From an uncultured Gammaproteobacteria bacterium (GTDB lineage Bacteria > Pseudomonadota > Gammaproteobacteria > Berkiellales > Berkiellaceae): a stretch of 64,000 bases of DNA. Positions 1-8,796 of the stretch are shown here, piece after piece. The notes under the pieces are model-generated. The model was not told the DNA's origin, did not search any database, and saw nothing but the letters and a program-made list of their open reading frames with translations. The position numbers were made by a program, and so were the translations under genes. How positions within the stretch are numbered: the stretch's first letter is position 1; the number at the start of each line of letters is the position of its first letter. Location: contig CADEEZ010000003.1 in assembly GCA_902826485.1 (NCBI GenBank), forward strand, positions 153,747 to 217,746, read 5' to 3'.

Positions 1-1324
1 GAATGCGGCAGCAAATTCTGCAAAACTTGCCTATCCTGCTTGGTCAAAATTACCTGCCCCTAAAAGAAGTGCTTTAATTCGGCAAGTGGCTCAGCATATA
101 GCCGAAAACGTGACTTTATTAGCTGAGATTATTTCTTTTGAAACAGGCAAAGCATACAAAACAGAAAGTTTAGTAGAGGCGAATTTAATTGCCGATATAT
201 TTCATTACTATGCCGGCCTTGCCCTCGAAAGTAAAGGAGAAACCATACCCTATGATCCCGATATTTTAACCTTAACCTTGCGAGAACCCATTGGGGTAAT
301 CGGTGCGATTATACCGTGGAATGTTCCTTTAATGCTCATGGCCATGAAAGTGGCACCTGCTCTGGTAGCTGGCAACACGGTTGTGTTAAAACCTTCGCCA
401 GAAGCAAGTTTTTGTATTTTAAAAACCGTTGATTTAATGAATCAGATTTTACCACCAGGTATTTTAAATGTTGTTACCGGAGATGCCAGTACTGGTAAAG
501 AACTCGTCACTCACCCTGAAATTAAAAAAATTACTTTTACCGGATCGGTTGAAAGTGGCAGGGCTGTTTATCAAGCTGCAGCCAGTAAAATCATTCCCGT
601 TACACTAGAATTAGGCGGGAAGAGCCCAATTATAATTTGTGAAGACGCGCCTATTGAGCCTAGTGCTCAGCGCATTATCGAAGGCATGCGTTTTACTCGC
701 CAAGGACAAAGTTGTACGGCTGCCAGTAGAATATTAGTACACAAAAAAATATCTAAACAAATCGTAGACAGTGTATTGGAAAAATTAAACAAACTTAAAA
801 TGGGCGATCCTTTGGATGAATCTACTGATATTGGCAGTATTATTTCTCAACGCCAATTTGATAAAATAAACTATTTTTTAGATATTGCTAAAAAAGATGC
901 TAGTTTAACTATCCATTATGCCAATGATTTACCCAAAGAAGCCCATTTGAAAAATGGCCTATTTTTAAGACCTTGTTTAATCACTGACATAAAAAATACG
1001 CATGAACTCTGTCAAAAAGAAATTTTTGGCCCAGTTACGACCATTATCGAATGGGACAATTTCGACGAAGCCATTAAAATGGCCAATGACACCGAATTTG
1101 GTTTAGCTGCCGGAATATTTACGCAAGATATTACGCGTGCATTACAAGCAGCTCACGAATTAGATGCTGGTTTTGTGCAAATTAATCAATATCAAGTATT
1201 TAGACCTTCTATGCCGTTTGGGGGATTTAAACACTCGGGAATAGGCAAGGAAGCTTCATGTAAAGCCATGATAGAACATTTTACCAAAGAAAAAACGATA
1301 TTAATCAATATGAAAAAAGTATAA
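1..1324 (+). CDS. NAD(P)-dependent aldehyde dehydrogenase, 5' partial
   Basis: The reading frame is open from base 2 and runs in from outside the window, so the N-terminus is missing. The first residues seen (AYPAWSKLPAPKRSALIRQ) are typical of the region before the cofactor domain. Visible family motifs are IPWN, the glutamate in LELGGKSP, and the catalytic cysteine in QGQSCTAASR (codon 713-715). The C-terminal PFGGFKHSGIGKE motif is also present. The family oxidises aldehydes to acids in the cytoplasm. Substrate cannot be told from sequence; the motifs resemble the broad betaine/phenylacetaldehyde-type group. The next gene starts 7 bases downstream on the same strand, so the two are probably cotranscribed. 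Confidence 0.9.
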   Translation, partial: NAAANSAKLAYPAWSKLPAPKRSALIRQVAQHIAENVTLLAEIISFETGKAYKTESLVEANLIADIFHYYAGLALESKGETIPYDPDILTLTLREPIGVIGAIIPWNVPLMLMAMKVAPALVAGNTVVLKPSPEASFCILKTVDLMNQILPPGILNVVTGDASTGKELVTHPEIKKITFTGSVESGRAVYQAAASKIIPVTLELGGKSPIIICEDAPIEPSAQRIIEGMRFTRQGQSCTAASRILVHKKISKQIVDSVLEKLNKLKMGDPLDESTDIGSIISQRQFDKINYFLDIAKKDASLTIHYANDLPKEAHLKNGLFLRPCLITDIKNTHELCQKEIFGPVTTIIEWDNFDEAIKMANDTEFGLAAGIFTQDITRALQAAHELDAGFVQINQYQVFRPSMPFGGFKHSGIGKEASCKAMIEHFTKEKTILINMKKV

Positions 1325-1330
1325 TAAAAA

Positions 1331-2173
1331 ATGAAAAAAAACTATTTGTGGACTCAATTAAAAGCACGTTTACTTTTGGTCAACACATCGACTGATTCTA
1401 AACTGAATTGGTTATTTCTTCCAGGCGGACCAGGACTTGGGTCAGAATCATTAACTTCTTTGACACAAACATTAAATTTACCTGGGCGTACTTGGCATCT
1501 TGATTTACCTGGAGACGGTTCTAATTTAACGGATAATAACACAGAATTTTTTTCTCATTGGCAAGCTGCATTAGTAGAAGCTGTAGGTGCTTTAGATCAT
1601 GTTATTTTGGTGGCGCATTCTACCGGCGGCATGTATGCTCTTTCAACGCCAGAATTAGAAAAAATGTTAACTGGATTGGTTTTGATGGATTCTGCCCCGA
1701 GTGCAGAATGGCAGGGCTTATTTATGAATTATGTTCAAGAACACCCCATTTCAGGATTTGAAAATTTACACAAAATTTATGCACAAAAGCCAAACAATGC
1801 TGTCTTAACACAATTAACGCTTCTTTCTACCCCTTACCTTTTTACTGAATTAGGATTAAAAAAGGATATTTCTTTTCTGGAGTCTTTGCCTTATAACTTT
1901 GAAACCTGCGAGTGGTCTGCAGCGCATTTTGATTCTACATACAAAGCAAAATGGATTCCCAAAAACATCCCCACGCTCATATTTGCCGGGGAACAAGATA
2001 TTATTACGCCATTGAATTTATTTGAAAACTCGCCCGATTTTCAGCATCCCAATATTCTTATTCGATACATAAAAAATGCAGGGCATTTTCCTTGGATAGA
2101 AAACCCTGAAGTTGTTGCAATGGTTTTTAAAGAATATAGTGTAAAGGTGGAATCAAGACTTGACCCCCATTAG
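1331..2173 (+). CDS. alpha/beta hydrolase
   Basis: A 280-residue single-domain alpha/beta hydrolase. An oxyanion-type LPGGPG segment lies near residue 30. The nucleophile elbow AHSTGG places the catalytic serine at S97. A likely acid is in GEQDIITP, and the catalytic histidine is H252 in NAGHFPWIENP. No signal peptide is present, so it is probably cytoplasmic. The GGPG element is reminiscent of proline iminopeptidases, but the overall motif set does not fix a substrate. It follows the aldehyde dehydrogenase closely, and its last 21 bases overlap the 3' end of the opposing exonuclease gene. Confidence 0.8.
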   Translation: MKKNYLWTQLKARLLLVNTSTDSKLNWLFLPGGPGLGSESLTSLTQTLNLPGRTWHLDLPGDGSNLTDNNTEFFSHWQAALVEAVGALDHVILVAHSTGGMYALSTPELEKMLTGLVLMDSAPSAEWQGLFMNYVQEHPISGFENLHKIYAQKPNNAVLTQLTLLSTPYLFTELGLKKDISFLESLPYNFETCEWSAAHFDSTYKAKWIPKNIPTLIFAGEQDIITPLNLFENSPDFQHPNILIRYIKNAGHFPWIENPEVVAMVFKEYSVKVESRLDPH

Positions 2174-2761
2174 AAAATGGGTGATTTTATTTTTAGGTTG
2201 GCGCTCAATTGCTTGTAATAACGCGATATCGGGAATTTTATTAATATTTTCTGTCACATAATTTTTCATATGCATCCAAACATGGTACGTACTCATCACA
2301 TCACTTAATGCCCTATGTGCTTTATGTTCTTTGGGCATTTTAATGTTTAAATGAGAAATGAGCGTCGTTAACTTATAATCAGGGGAGCTCGGAATAAGTC
2401 TTCTAGATAATTTTAGTGTACACAAGAATTTATTATCGACTTTTTTTCCAATATTCTCCATTTCGGATATGAGAAATTTCTGATCGAATGGCGCATTGTG
2501 CGCAAAAATCGGTCTGTTAGCGATAAATGTTTTAAACTTAGACATGGTTTCTTCAGGGCTAGGCTGCCCCTTTACCATTTGATTAGTAATGCCCGTAATC
2601 TCAGTAATAAAATAGGGTATTGCACACCCGGGAAACATCAGCTGAGAAAATTCATCGATAATTTCTTGGCCTCTGACAACAATAGCGGCTACTTCTATAA
2701 TTCTGGCATACGTAGGAGAAAGACCCGTCGTTTCAAAATCTAAGATGACTAATTCTTCCAT
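2153..2761 (-). CDS. DnaQ-like 3'-5' exonuclease (DEDDh family)
   Basis: A 202-residue stand-alone exonuclease domain. All three Exo motifs are visible: ILDFETTGLSP (D8, E10), HNAPFDQKFL, and HRALSDV with the DEDDh-type histidine and last aspartate. The family removes nucleotides from 3' ends with two metal ions. Members include the polymerase III epsilon subunit, RNase T and ExoX-like enzymes. The protein lacks the C-terminal extension that binds the polymerase alpha subunit in true DnaQ, so a repair or RNA-processing role is as likely as proofreading. It overlaps tail-to-tail with the hydrolase gene. Confidence 0.85.
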   Translation of the reverse strand: MEELVILDFETTGLSPTYARIIEVAAIVVRGQEIIDEFSQLMFPGCAIPYFITEITGITNQMVKGQPSPEETMSKFKTFIANRPIFAHNAPFDQKFLISEMENIGKKVDNKFLCTLKLSRRLIPSSPDYKLTTLISHLNIKMPKEHKAHRALSDVMSTYHVWMHMKNYVTENINKIPDIALLQAIERQPKNKITHFLMGVKS

Positions 2762-2783
2762 ATCAGCCTTATCGCTTTTAGTG

Positions 2784-2804
2784 AAAAAAAGAAGCCCGTA
2801 GGGC
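2784..2804 (-). terminator. intrinsic terminator after tRNA-Ser
   Basis: On the minus strand, just after the tRNA 3' end, a GCCC-TAC-GGGC hairpin is followed by TTC and seven T residues. It lies between the tRNA and the exonuclease gene on the same strand. Confidence 0.65.
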
Positions 2805-2810
2805 GAAGGC

Positions 2811-2901
2811 TGGCGGAGAGAGAGGGATTCGAACCCTCGGTACGCTCAACACGTACACACACTTTCCAGGCGTGCTCATTCGACCGCTCTGACACCTCTC
2901 C
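2811..2901 (-). tRNA. tRNA-Ser (anticodon GGA)
   Basis: The minus strand folds into a class II cloverleaf. The acceptor is GGAGAGG paired with TCTCTCC (one G-T pair), with discriminator G and an encoded CCA at 2811-2813. The T-arm is GAGGG-TTCGAAT-CCCTC, and a long variable arm is present as expected for serine. The anticodon loop CTGGAAA gives anticodon GGA at 2865-2867, which reads UCC and UCU codons. The length is 91 bases including CCA. Confidence 0.96.
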
Positions 2902-2975
2902 GCAAGGGGAAGGATTATAGCAATAATTAATTAAAAGAGTAAATTAGAATTAAAAAAATACAGTTAACTAAGTTA

Positions 2976-3746
2976 TTATTGTTTTAATCCTACCCCTCTT
3001 TTTAATACCTGCGAGGCCACCCCTAAAGCCACCACATTAAAACCAATGAGTAAACTCATTGCGTGAAAAGCGGAAACATCTGACACATTCAGCATGGCGT
3101 ATCGAAACCCATTGACCATATAAAAAATCGGGTTCAGAAAAGAGAGTGTTTGCCAAACAGGTGGTAAGGCTTGTATAGAATAAAATACCCCCCCTAAATA
3201 CGACAAAGGGGTTAAAACAAAGACGGGAATAAAATTGATATCATCAAATTTTTGAGCGAAAATCGCATTAATCAATCCCGCTAAAGAAAATAATGTCGCG
3301 GTTAACAAAACCATAGCTATCGCATAAATAGGATGGAATACATGAAAATCTGTAAACACAAAACTCACCAACAAAACAATGATGGCAACTAAAATGCCTC
3401 GAATGATGCCCCCTGTTACATACCCCCAAAGCAAGACCCAATGTGACATAGGAGAAACTAACATTTCTTCAATACATTTAATAAACTTTGCCTGAAAAAA
3501 ACTTGCAACCACATTACCATAACTGTTCGTAATAATGGCCATCATAATTAAACCCGGCGTGATAAATTGAACAAAACTAACGCCAGAAAATTCGCCTATT
3601 CGAGGACCAATAATGGCACCAAAAATTAAAAAATAAAGCGCCATTGAAATGGGAGAAGGCAATAAAGTTTGAGACCAAATGCGGGTAAAACGTGATATCT
3701 CACGATTTATAATGGTTTTGTAAGCAATCCAATTTTGGTGCATCAT
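2976..3746 (-). CDS. yadH: ABC-2 type transporter permease (YadH-like)
   Basis: A 256-residue integral membrane protein with about six hydrophobic segments and no ATPase motifs. Its length, start (MMHQNWIAYKTI) and the stretches PGLIMMAIITN, FDDINFIPVFVLTPLSYL and LNPIFYMVNGFRY match the E. coli YadH family of ABC-2 permeases. It starts 12 bases after the ATPase gene, so the two form one operon and probably one exporter. The exported substrate is unknown. Confidence 0.9.
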   Translation of the reverse strand: MMHQNWIAYKTIINREISRFTRIWSQTLLPSPISMALYFLIFGAIIGPRIGEFSGVSFVQFITPGLIMMAIITNSYGNVVASFFQAKFIKCIEEMLVSPMSHWVLLWGYVTGGIIRGILVAIIVLLVSFVFTDFHVFHPIYAIAMVLLTATLFSLAGLINAIFAQKFDDINFIPVFVLTPLSYLGGVFYSIQALPPVWQTLSFLNPIFYMVNGFRYAMLNVSDVSAFHAMSLLIGFNVVALGVASQVLKRGVGLKQ

Positions 3747-3757
3747 ACTCTATCCAA

Positions 3758-4672
3758 TTACTTTTTGACCAAATTTAAAAATAATTCTTCTAATCGATTT
3801 GTTTTGTTTCGTAAACTTGTTACATCTTGACCAAATGATTTTAAAATAATAAATACATCCCCAATGGCCTGATTTGCTAAGCAATCTACTTCAAGTGTGT
3901 GACTATCTATGACGCGTGTGTGAAATTCAGGAATCACAAAATCGAATGGTATCGCGGTTTTTAAATCTAAGATATAGCTTTGTGTAGGCAACGTTGCGAT
4001 CAATTCTTTTACAGAGGTATTTTTGATAATATTGCCCAGATGAATAATCGCCACTTGATTACACAAATTTTCAGCTTCTTCTAAATAATGCGTCGTTAAT
4101 ATAATCGTGGTGCCTTGGCGATTAATTTCTTTTAAAAAATCCCAAGTGAATCGACGCGCTTCTATATCTACGCCGGCTGTTGGTTCATCAAGGATCAATA
4201 ATTTTGGCTCATGCACTAAGCCCCTGGCTATCATTAATCGACGCTTCATTCCGCCGGAAAGAAAACGAGCTGGGGTATGCGCTTTAGGCCATAATTCTAA
4301 TTTTTTGAGATAATATTCTGCATTTTTTTTTGCCCGGTCATAGGGGATGCCATAAAAACCTGCTTGATTGATTAAGATATTAATCACTTTTTCGAAGCCA
4401 TTAAAATTAAATTCTTGGGGCACCAGCCCTAAATTACATTTAGCTTTTTCAGGCGCTTTATCGAGATCATGATTTAAAATAAAGACCTGACCACTGGTTT
4501 TTTTTACCAGAGAACAAACAATCCCTATTGCCGTTGACTTACCCGCCCCATTTGGCCCTAATAAGGCAAAAAACTCACCCTGTTTAACCGATAGATTAAT
4601 CCCTTTCAGGGCCTCTAAACCTTCTCTATAGACTTTTTTTAAATTGATGATTTCTAATGCATTCATATTCAT
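3758..4672 (-). CDS. yadG: ABC transporter ATP-binding protein (YadG-like)
   Basis: A 304-residue ATPase. The Walker A motif GPNGAGKST is at residues 39-47. The ABC signature LSGGMKRRL is followed by Walker B LLILDEPTAGVD and the H-loop TTHYLEEAE. A C-terminal region of about 80 residues follows, as in drug or polysaccharide ABC-2 exporters. It is the energising subunit for the permease just downstream. A second in-frame ATG two codons in (MNALEI) is an alternative start. Confidence 0.92.
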   Translation of the reverse strand: MNMNALEIINLKKVYREGLEALKGINLSVKQGEFFALLGPNGAGKSTAIGIVCSLVKKTSGQVFILNHDLDKAPEKAKCNLGLVPQEFNFNGFEKVINILINQAGFYGIPYDRAKKNAEYYLKKLELWPKAHTPARFLSGGMKRRLMIARGLVHEPKLLILDEPTAGVDIEARRFTWDFLKEINRQGTTIILTTHYLEEAENLCNQVAIIHLGNIIKNTSVKELIATLPTQSYILDLKTAIPFDFVIPEFHTRVIDSHTLEVDCLANQAIGDVFIILKSFGQDVTSLRNKTNRLEELFLNLVKK

Positions 4673-4737
4673 TTAGTTGACGTATTTTATACTATAGTAA
4701 ATAAAGATAACCCTCTGTAAATTATACTAACACGAAT

Positions 4738-5478
4738 ATGTTATTACCATCAGACAGATCTAGAAACATTATGGCCATTTTAGAAAGTGGTTTCTTAATA
4801 TTTCGAAAAAACACCCGAATGGCACTACTACTGAGTTTTTTTGGAGTGGTTTGTCTGGCATTTTCCGTTTTTATCAAGATGCAGTTCGATTTGAGCGTAC
4901 CACTTAATTGGATCGCCCCTATGATTACCCTAATTTTATCTCAAATATTTTTTGGTGGCCTTATTTTTTTTCTGAATAATGCCAATAAAAATCTGCCCTG
5001 TTCTCTTAAAGAGATTTTATTTGTGGGTTTCGAGAAACTGCCAGGACTGCTAATAACACTTTTTTTATACAGCTTAATTGTTTTTATTGGCACCGTAGCT
5101 TTTGTTATCCCTGGTTTGCTTTTGAGCATTTTATGTGTATTTGGTTTATTTTTACTGTATACCGATAATTATGATCCGATTTTGGCATTAACTTCTAGCT
5201 TTCAATTTTCTAAAAACCACCTGTTAAATGTGGCGGTTATTTTATTCACATTAGCCTTATTCATTACGTTATGTAATTTACTAGGATTGGCATTAGGGTA
5301 TATCGTATTTATCAGTTTCGCCTTAAAGATGTCTGATTTGGTTTATATCAATTTAATTTTTGTCATGTTAATCAATACTTTATTAATTCCCATTTCTTAT
5401 AGCATTATGATAAGCCTTTTACACGATTTAAAAATCAAACATGTACAAGATTCGATGTCGAATTTAGATTTTAAATAG
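4738..5478 (+). CDS. multi-pass membrane protein, YciC/UPF0259-like
   Basis: A 246-residue, very hydrophobic protein with about six predicted membrane segments (residues near 28-45, 58-80, 102-135, 160-185, 190-215 and 215-235). The central VIPGLLLSILCVFGLFLL followed by a polar stretch and another helix resembles the YciC (UPF0259) family. That family has no firmly known function. The similarity is a judgement from the pattern, not from an alignment. An alternative start is the ATG at codon 11 (MAILES). Its 3' end overlaps the opposing secreted-protein gene by 8 bases. Confidence 0.6.
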   Translation: MLLPSDRSRNIMAILESGFLIFRKNTRMALLLSFFGVVCLAFSVFIKMQFDLSVPLNWIAPMITLILSQIFFGGLIFFLNNANKNLPCSLKEILFVGFEKLPGLLITLFLYSLIVFIGTVAFVIPGLLLSILCVFGLFLLYTDNYDPILALTSSFQFSKNHLLNVAVILFTLALFITLCNLLGLALGYIVFISFALKMSDLVYINLIFVMLINTLLIPISYSIMISLLHDLKIKHVQDSMSNLDFK

Positions 5479-6091
5479 AATCTTTGAGCCTAATTTGAGG
5501 TTGGGTAATCGCCTGTTTTTTAATTTTCACATTTTGATTAAAGAACATCACAATTTTATTGATCATAGGTTGAATGTCATTTTTATTTTGAATTTTAATG
5601 GTATATTGTAACATGATTAAATGTTTAGGTCCTGACACGGCGTATAAATTCAAGATTTCCACTTCATTTTTATATTCGTACATAATTAATTTAGCTGCTT
5701 GCACAAAGCCTTTATGATCTTTCTTTTGTTCTTTTAAAACAGTCATTTTTTGAGTTGTTTTTTTAAATTGAGCGGCAAATTTTTCCACCGCATCTACCGC
5801 AGAAATGCCTGAATTCAACTTTGGGATCAGTAAAATAATTTCTTTTTCTTGAGCTTTCATTCTATTCACTGGAATAAAAAAGATTTCTTTGTTATTTAAG
5901 TTTTGATTCTTAAAACTTTGTGCTGCTCTAAAATTTGAAGGCAATTGAACCGATAAAACTGTCTGATCCTGCTCATTAATAGGAAGAACAAATTTCGCGC
6001 CAAGCACACGGGAGGCATCTGGTTCAGCGCTTACCGCATGCCAGGGCAAATAAAGAATGAATAAAAATAAGCTCAACCGACACATTTTCAT
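5471..6091 (-). CDS. secreted hypothetical protein, paralog of the 40.8 kb gene
   Basis: A 206-residue protein of unknown function with a clear Sec signal peptide: basic start, hydrophobic core, then AVSAEP around residue 22. The mature part is about 180 residues without cysteines. It shares order and motifs with the protein encoded at 40817-41419: an LPIN stretch after the signal peptide, an ..Y.ASGP-like motif (YAVSGPKHLIM), and FFNQNVKI near the C-terminus. The two are therefore paralogs, probably periplasmic. No enzyme motif is recognisable. Confidence 0.75.
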   Translation of the reverse strand: MKMCRLSLFLFILYLPWHAVSAEPDASRVLGAKFVLPINEQDQTVLSVQLPSNFRAAQSFKNQNLNNKEIFFIPVNRMKAQEKEIILLIPKLNSGISAVDAVEKFAAQFKKTTQKMTVLKEQKKDHKGFVQAAKLIMYEYKNEVEILNLYAVSGPKHLIMLQYTIKIQNKNDIQPMINKIVMFFNQNVKIKKQAITQPQIRLKDSI

Positions 6092-6242
6092 TTGGACGCA
6101 CCCAATTCAAATATCTATTCTCCTAGATATATATCGGTCAAAGTAAGATTTGCATGAAACTGGTGATTTACACAGCATAAAAAATCAGTGTGCACTTCCT
6201 CTATACTATAAGTTATATTAATTTATATTTTTTGAGATACGT

Positions 6243-6710
6243 ATGCTGAGAATCCTGGTCAAACTTTCTAACTTATTCACTGTGTTTTTTTCATGGTTTG
6301 AACCCGTTGTTTACCTTGCTATTAGGGCATGGTTATTTCAGGTTTTTTTTACTTCTGGATGGCTAAAATACACGTCTTGGGAAACTACCAAAAACTTATT
6401 CGCAACCGAATATAAAGTGCCCTATCTTAAGCCACTTACCGCCGCCATATTAGGAACAGGGGCCGAAATTATTTTTCCTGTTTTATTATTACTTGGTTTA
6501 GGTGCAAGATTACCTGCTTTGGGATTATTTATTTTAAATGCGGTTGCCGTGATAGCGTATAGTGACGTTTTACTTAAACCAGAAAATTGGTGTGGTCTAA
6601 AAGATCATATTGCCTGGGGTTTTATGATTTCAGTTATTTTAGTAAGTGGTCATAGCAAAATTTCTATTGACCACTTATTTCATAAACTGTTCTCGTTATA
6701 TAAATATTAA
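6243..6710 (+). CDS. DoxX family membrane protein
   Basis: A 155-residue protein with four hydrophobic segments. The pattern is that of DoxX/YphA-type proteins: AWLFQVFFTSGWLKYTSW early, GAEIIFPVLLLLGLGARLPA in the middle, and a conserved Trp/His-containing C-terminal helix. These are small inner-membrane proteins of uncertain role, some linked to redox or sulfur metabolism. The stop overlaps the opposing E2 gene by four bases. Confidence 0.8.
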   Translation: MLRILVKLSNLFTVFFSWFEPVVYLAIRAWLFQVFFTSGWLKYTSWETTKNLFATEYKVPYLKPLTAAILGTGAEIIFPVLLLLGLGARLPALGLFILNAVAVIAYSDVLLKPENWCGLKDHIAWGFMISVILVSGHSKISIDHLFHKLFSLYKY

Positions 6711-7819
6711 TTTTTTTCTAAGGCAGCCATTACCTGACCTAAAAACCGCGTTGCTTCACCACCCGTGACTGCGCGGTGATCAAAAGTCAGGGATAAAGGC
6801 ATTAACTGATGTACTTGAGGCTGGCCTGCTGAATTTAACTTTACTTCTTCGCGTATTTTTCCTACCGCCAATATTGTCACAATGGGTGGAACGACAATAG
6901 GGTTTGCATATCTGCCCGCAAATTTACCAAAATTAGATAACATAATTGTTGCACCGGTCATTTCAGCTAAAGTAATGCTTCGGGTTTGTACTTTGTTTTT
7001 TATCTCATCTAATATTTTTCTTATTTCGGCAGCATTTTTTTGTTGTGCTTGATGAAGTACCGGGACAAATAATCCGTCTTGTGTATCCATGGCAACGCCA
7101 ATGTTCACCTCTTTAAATAAACGCCGCGCTACCTGATTACCATCGTACCATGCATTTAAAGCAGGTTCTTGCGCACAAGCTGCACAAAGGGCCAAAAGCA
7201 ATCTGGTTGTATAATCTTTTGATTGCCATTCAGATATATCTACATCATCAAAGATGGTGACAGGCACCACTTCGGCATGGGACTTTTGCATGCTTAAAAC
7301 CATTTGACGCCGAACCCCTTTTAAAGGTTCAAAGTCAGGATGCAGTTCTGCAGAAGTTTTCGAAGCCATTTCAACATCTTGAGCTGTGATAGCAAAATTG
7401 GGCCCGGTGGCTTTTACTGTACTGAGATCTACACCCAATTTTTTTGCTAAAGCTCTTACCGCAGGCGTAGCTTTAAAATTTAATGTACCCGATGAAGCTA
7501 AAGGAGAAGACAAATTTTGCGATTGAACGATTTCATTACCGATTTCTACTTTACCCACTACCGTGCCTGTATCCGCATTATCCTCTAATAACTCAAAATC
7601 AACCAAAGGCTTACCTGTACCAATGATATCGCCTTTCTCACCGTGGAGCGCCAAAATTTTTCCTCTATAAGGAGAAGGCACTTCTACGACTGCTTTTGCT
7701 GTTTCGACCGACACCAATAATTGATCAACCTTGACCGTATCACCCACTTGAACATGCCATTCATTAATTTCTGCTTCGGCTAAGCCTTCGGCTAAATCAG
7801 GTAATAAAAATGTCTTCAT
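6707..7819 (-). CDS. bkdB: branched-chain alpha-ketoacid dehydrogenase E2 (dihydrolipoyl acyltransferase)
   Basis: A 370-residue E2 subunit. An N-terminal lipoyl domain carries the lipoylated lysine K42 in VETAKAVVEV. An E3/E1-binding domain lies around residues 114-150 (ATPAVRALAKKLGVDL). The C-terminal catalytic acyltransferase domain ends with DHRAVTGGE, with active-site H348. It transfers the acyl group from decarboxylated branched-chain ketoacids to CoA. It overlaps the E1-beta gene by 4 bases and is last in an E1a-E1b-E2 operon. No dihydrolipoamide dehydrogenase gene is present nearby, so E3 must be supplied from elsewhere. A pyruvate-type E2 is the main alternative. Confidence 0.88.
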   Translation of the reverse strand: MKTFLLPDLAEGLAEAEINEWHVQVGDTVKVDQLLVSVETAKAVVEVPSPYRGKILALHGEKGDIIGTGKPLVDFELLEDNADTGTVVGKVEIGNEIVQSQNLSSPLASSGTLNFKATPAVRALAKKLGVDLSTVKATGPNFAITAQDVEMASKTSAELHPDFEPLKGVRRQMVLSMQKSHAEVVPVTIFDDVDISEWQSKDYTTRLLLALCAACAQEPALNAWYDGNQVARRLFKEVNIGVAMDTQDGLFVPVLHQAQQKNAAEIRKILDEIKNKVQTRSITLAEMTGATIMLSNFGKFAGRYANPIVVPPIVTILAVGKIREEVKLNSAGQPQVHQLMPLSLTFDHRAVTGGEATRFLGQVMAALEKN

Positions 7820-8796
7820 GCGTACTCCATCACTTCTTTAATGGTTTTAATAATTCGGCTTTCTGTGGGAATAAATTCATGTTCTAATCGATATAAGGGC
7901 ATAATTGTGTCATAACCTGTAACCCGTTTAATCGGCGCTAACAAAGAAGTGAGCGCATATTCCGCAATTTGTGCCGCAATTTCAGCGCCCACGCCACACG
8001 TACGGCATGCTTCATGAACAATGACGCATCTGCCTGTTTTTTCGACCGATTCAATAATGGTGTTGATGTCCAATGGTTTAATTGTTGCCACATCAATCAC
8101 TTCACACTCAATACCTTCTTGCGCGAGTTTGTTTGCGGCTGCTAAGCTTTCATACATCATGGCACCCCAACTCACCAAGGTAACATGATCGCCTAATCGC
8201 ACTTTAAAAGACGTATCTAAAGGCAATGCCACGCCATTGTTGGGCACTTCTTCTTTAATTTTTCGATACATTCTTTCAGGTTCTAAAAATATAACGGGAT
8301 CCGGATCACGAATCGCGGCTAATAATAAACCATATGCTCTAGCAGGAGTTGAAGGAATAACCACTCTAAGACCAGGTATATGCGCAAACAACGTTTCCAT
8401 GCTTTCGGAATGATGTTCTGGCGCTCGAATACCGCCGCCTGATGGCGTACGAATCACCATAGGGCAAGTGATTCTGCCTTGTGTTCGATTTCGTAGTCGC
8501 GTTGCATGGCTCAATATTTGATCCATTGCCGCATAAATAAATCCCATAAATTGAATTTCTGCCACTGGCTTTAAGCCTTGTGCAGACATGCCCACACACA
8601 ACCCTGCTATCATGTTTTCAGCAAGCGGTGTATCAAGCACCCTTTCTCTGCCATATTTTTCTTGCAGCCCTTGCGTTGCTCTAAAAACACCGCCATTTTT
8701 ACCTACATCTTCTCCAAAAACCACCACGTCTTTATCATGGGCTAATTCATAATCTAATGCTTGTGTAATCGCTTCGATTAGGGTCAACACCGCCAT
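7816..8796 (-). CDS. bkdA2: branched-chain alpha-ketoacid dehydrogenase E1 beta
   Basis: A 326-residue transketolase-like E1 beta subunit. Family features are VFGEDVGKNGGVFRAT, PLAENMIAGLCVGM, the GGGIRAPEHHSES segment and the C-terminal GYDTIMPLYRLE. With E1 alpha it forms the thiamine-diphosphate decarboxylase of the ketoacid complex. Its ATG directly abuts the stop of the E1 alpha gene (TAAATG), and its end overlaps the E2 start, which points to translational coupling. The separate alpha and beta chains and the leucine catabolic neighbourhood favour the branched-chain enzyme. Confidence 0.9.
   Translation of the reverse strand: MAVLTLIEAITQALDYELAHDKDVVVFGEDVGKNGGVFRATQGLQEKYGRERVLDTPLAENMIAGLCVGMSAQGLKPVAEIQFMGFIYAAMDQILSHATRLRNRTQGRITCPMVIRTPSGGGIRAPEHHSESMETLFAHIPGLRVVIPSTPARAYGLLLAAIRDPDPVIFLEPERMYRKIKEEVPNNGVALPLDTSFKVRLGDHVTLVSWGAMMYESLAAANKLAQEGIECEVIDVATIKPLDINTIIESVEKTGRCVIVHEACRTCGVGAEIAAQIAEYALTSLLAPIKRVTGYDTIMPLYRLEHEFIPTESRIIKTIKEVMEYA

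Noticed and set aside
4677..4700. TTGACG followed by TATACT upstream of the YciC-like gene as a promoter
   Set aside because: The spacing is only about 5 bases and no better -10 at 16-18 bases stands out in this AT-rich stretch.
8366..8599. Minus-strand open frame inside the E1 beta gene
   Set aside because: It lies wholly within a well-conserved gene on the same strand in another frame and has no family motif.
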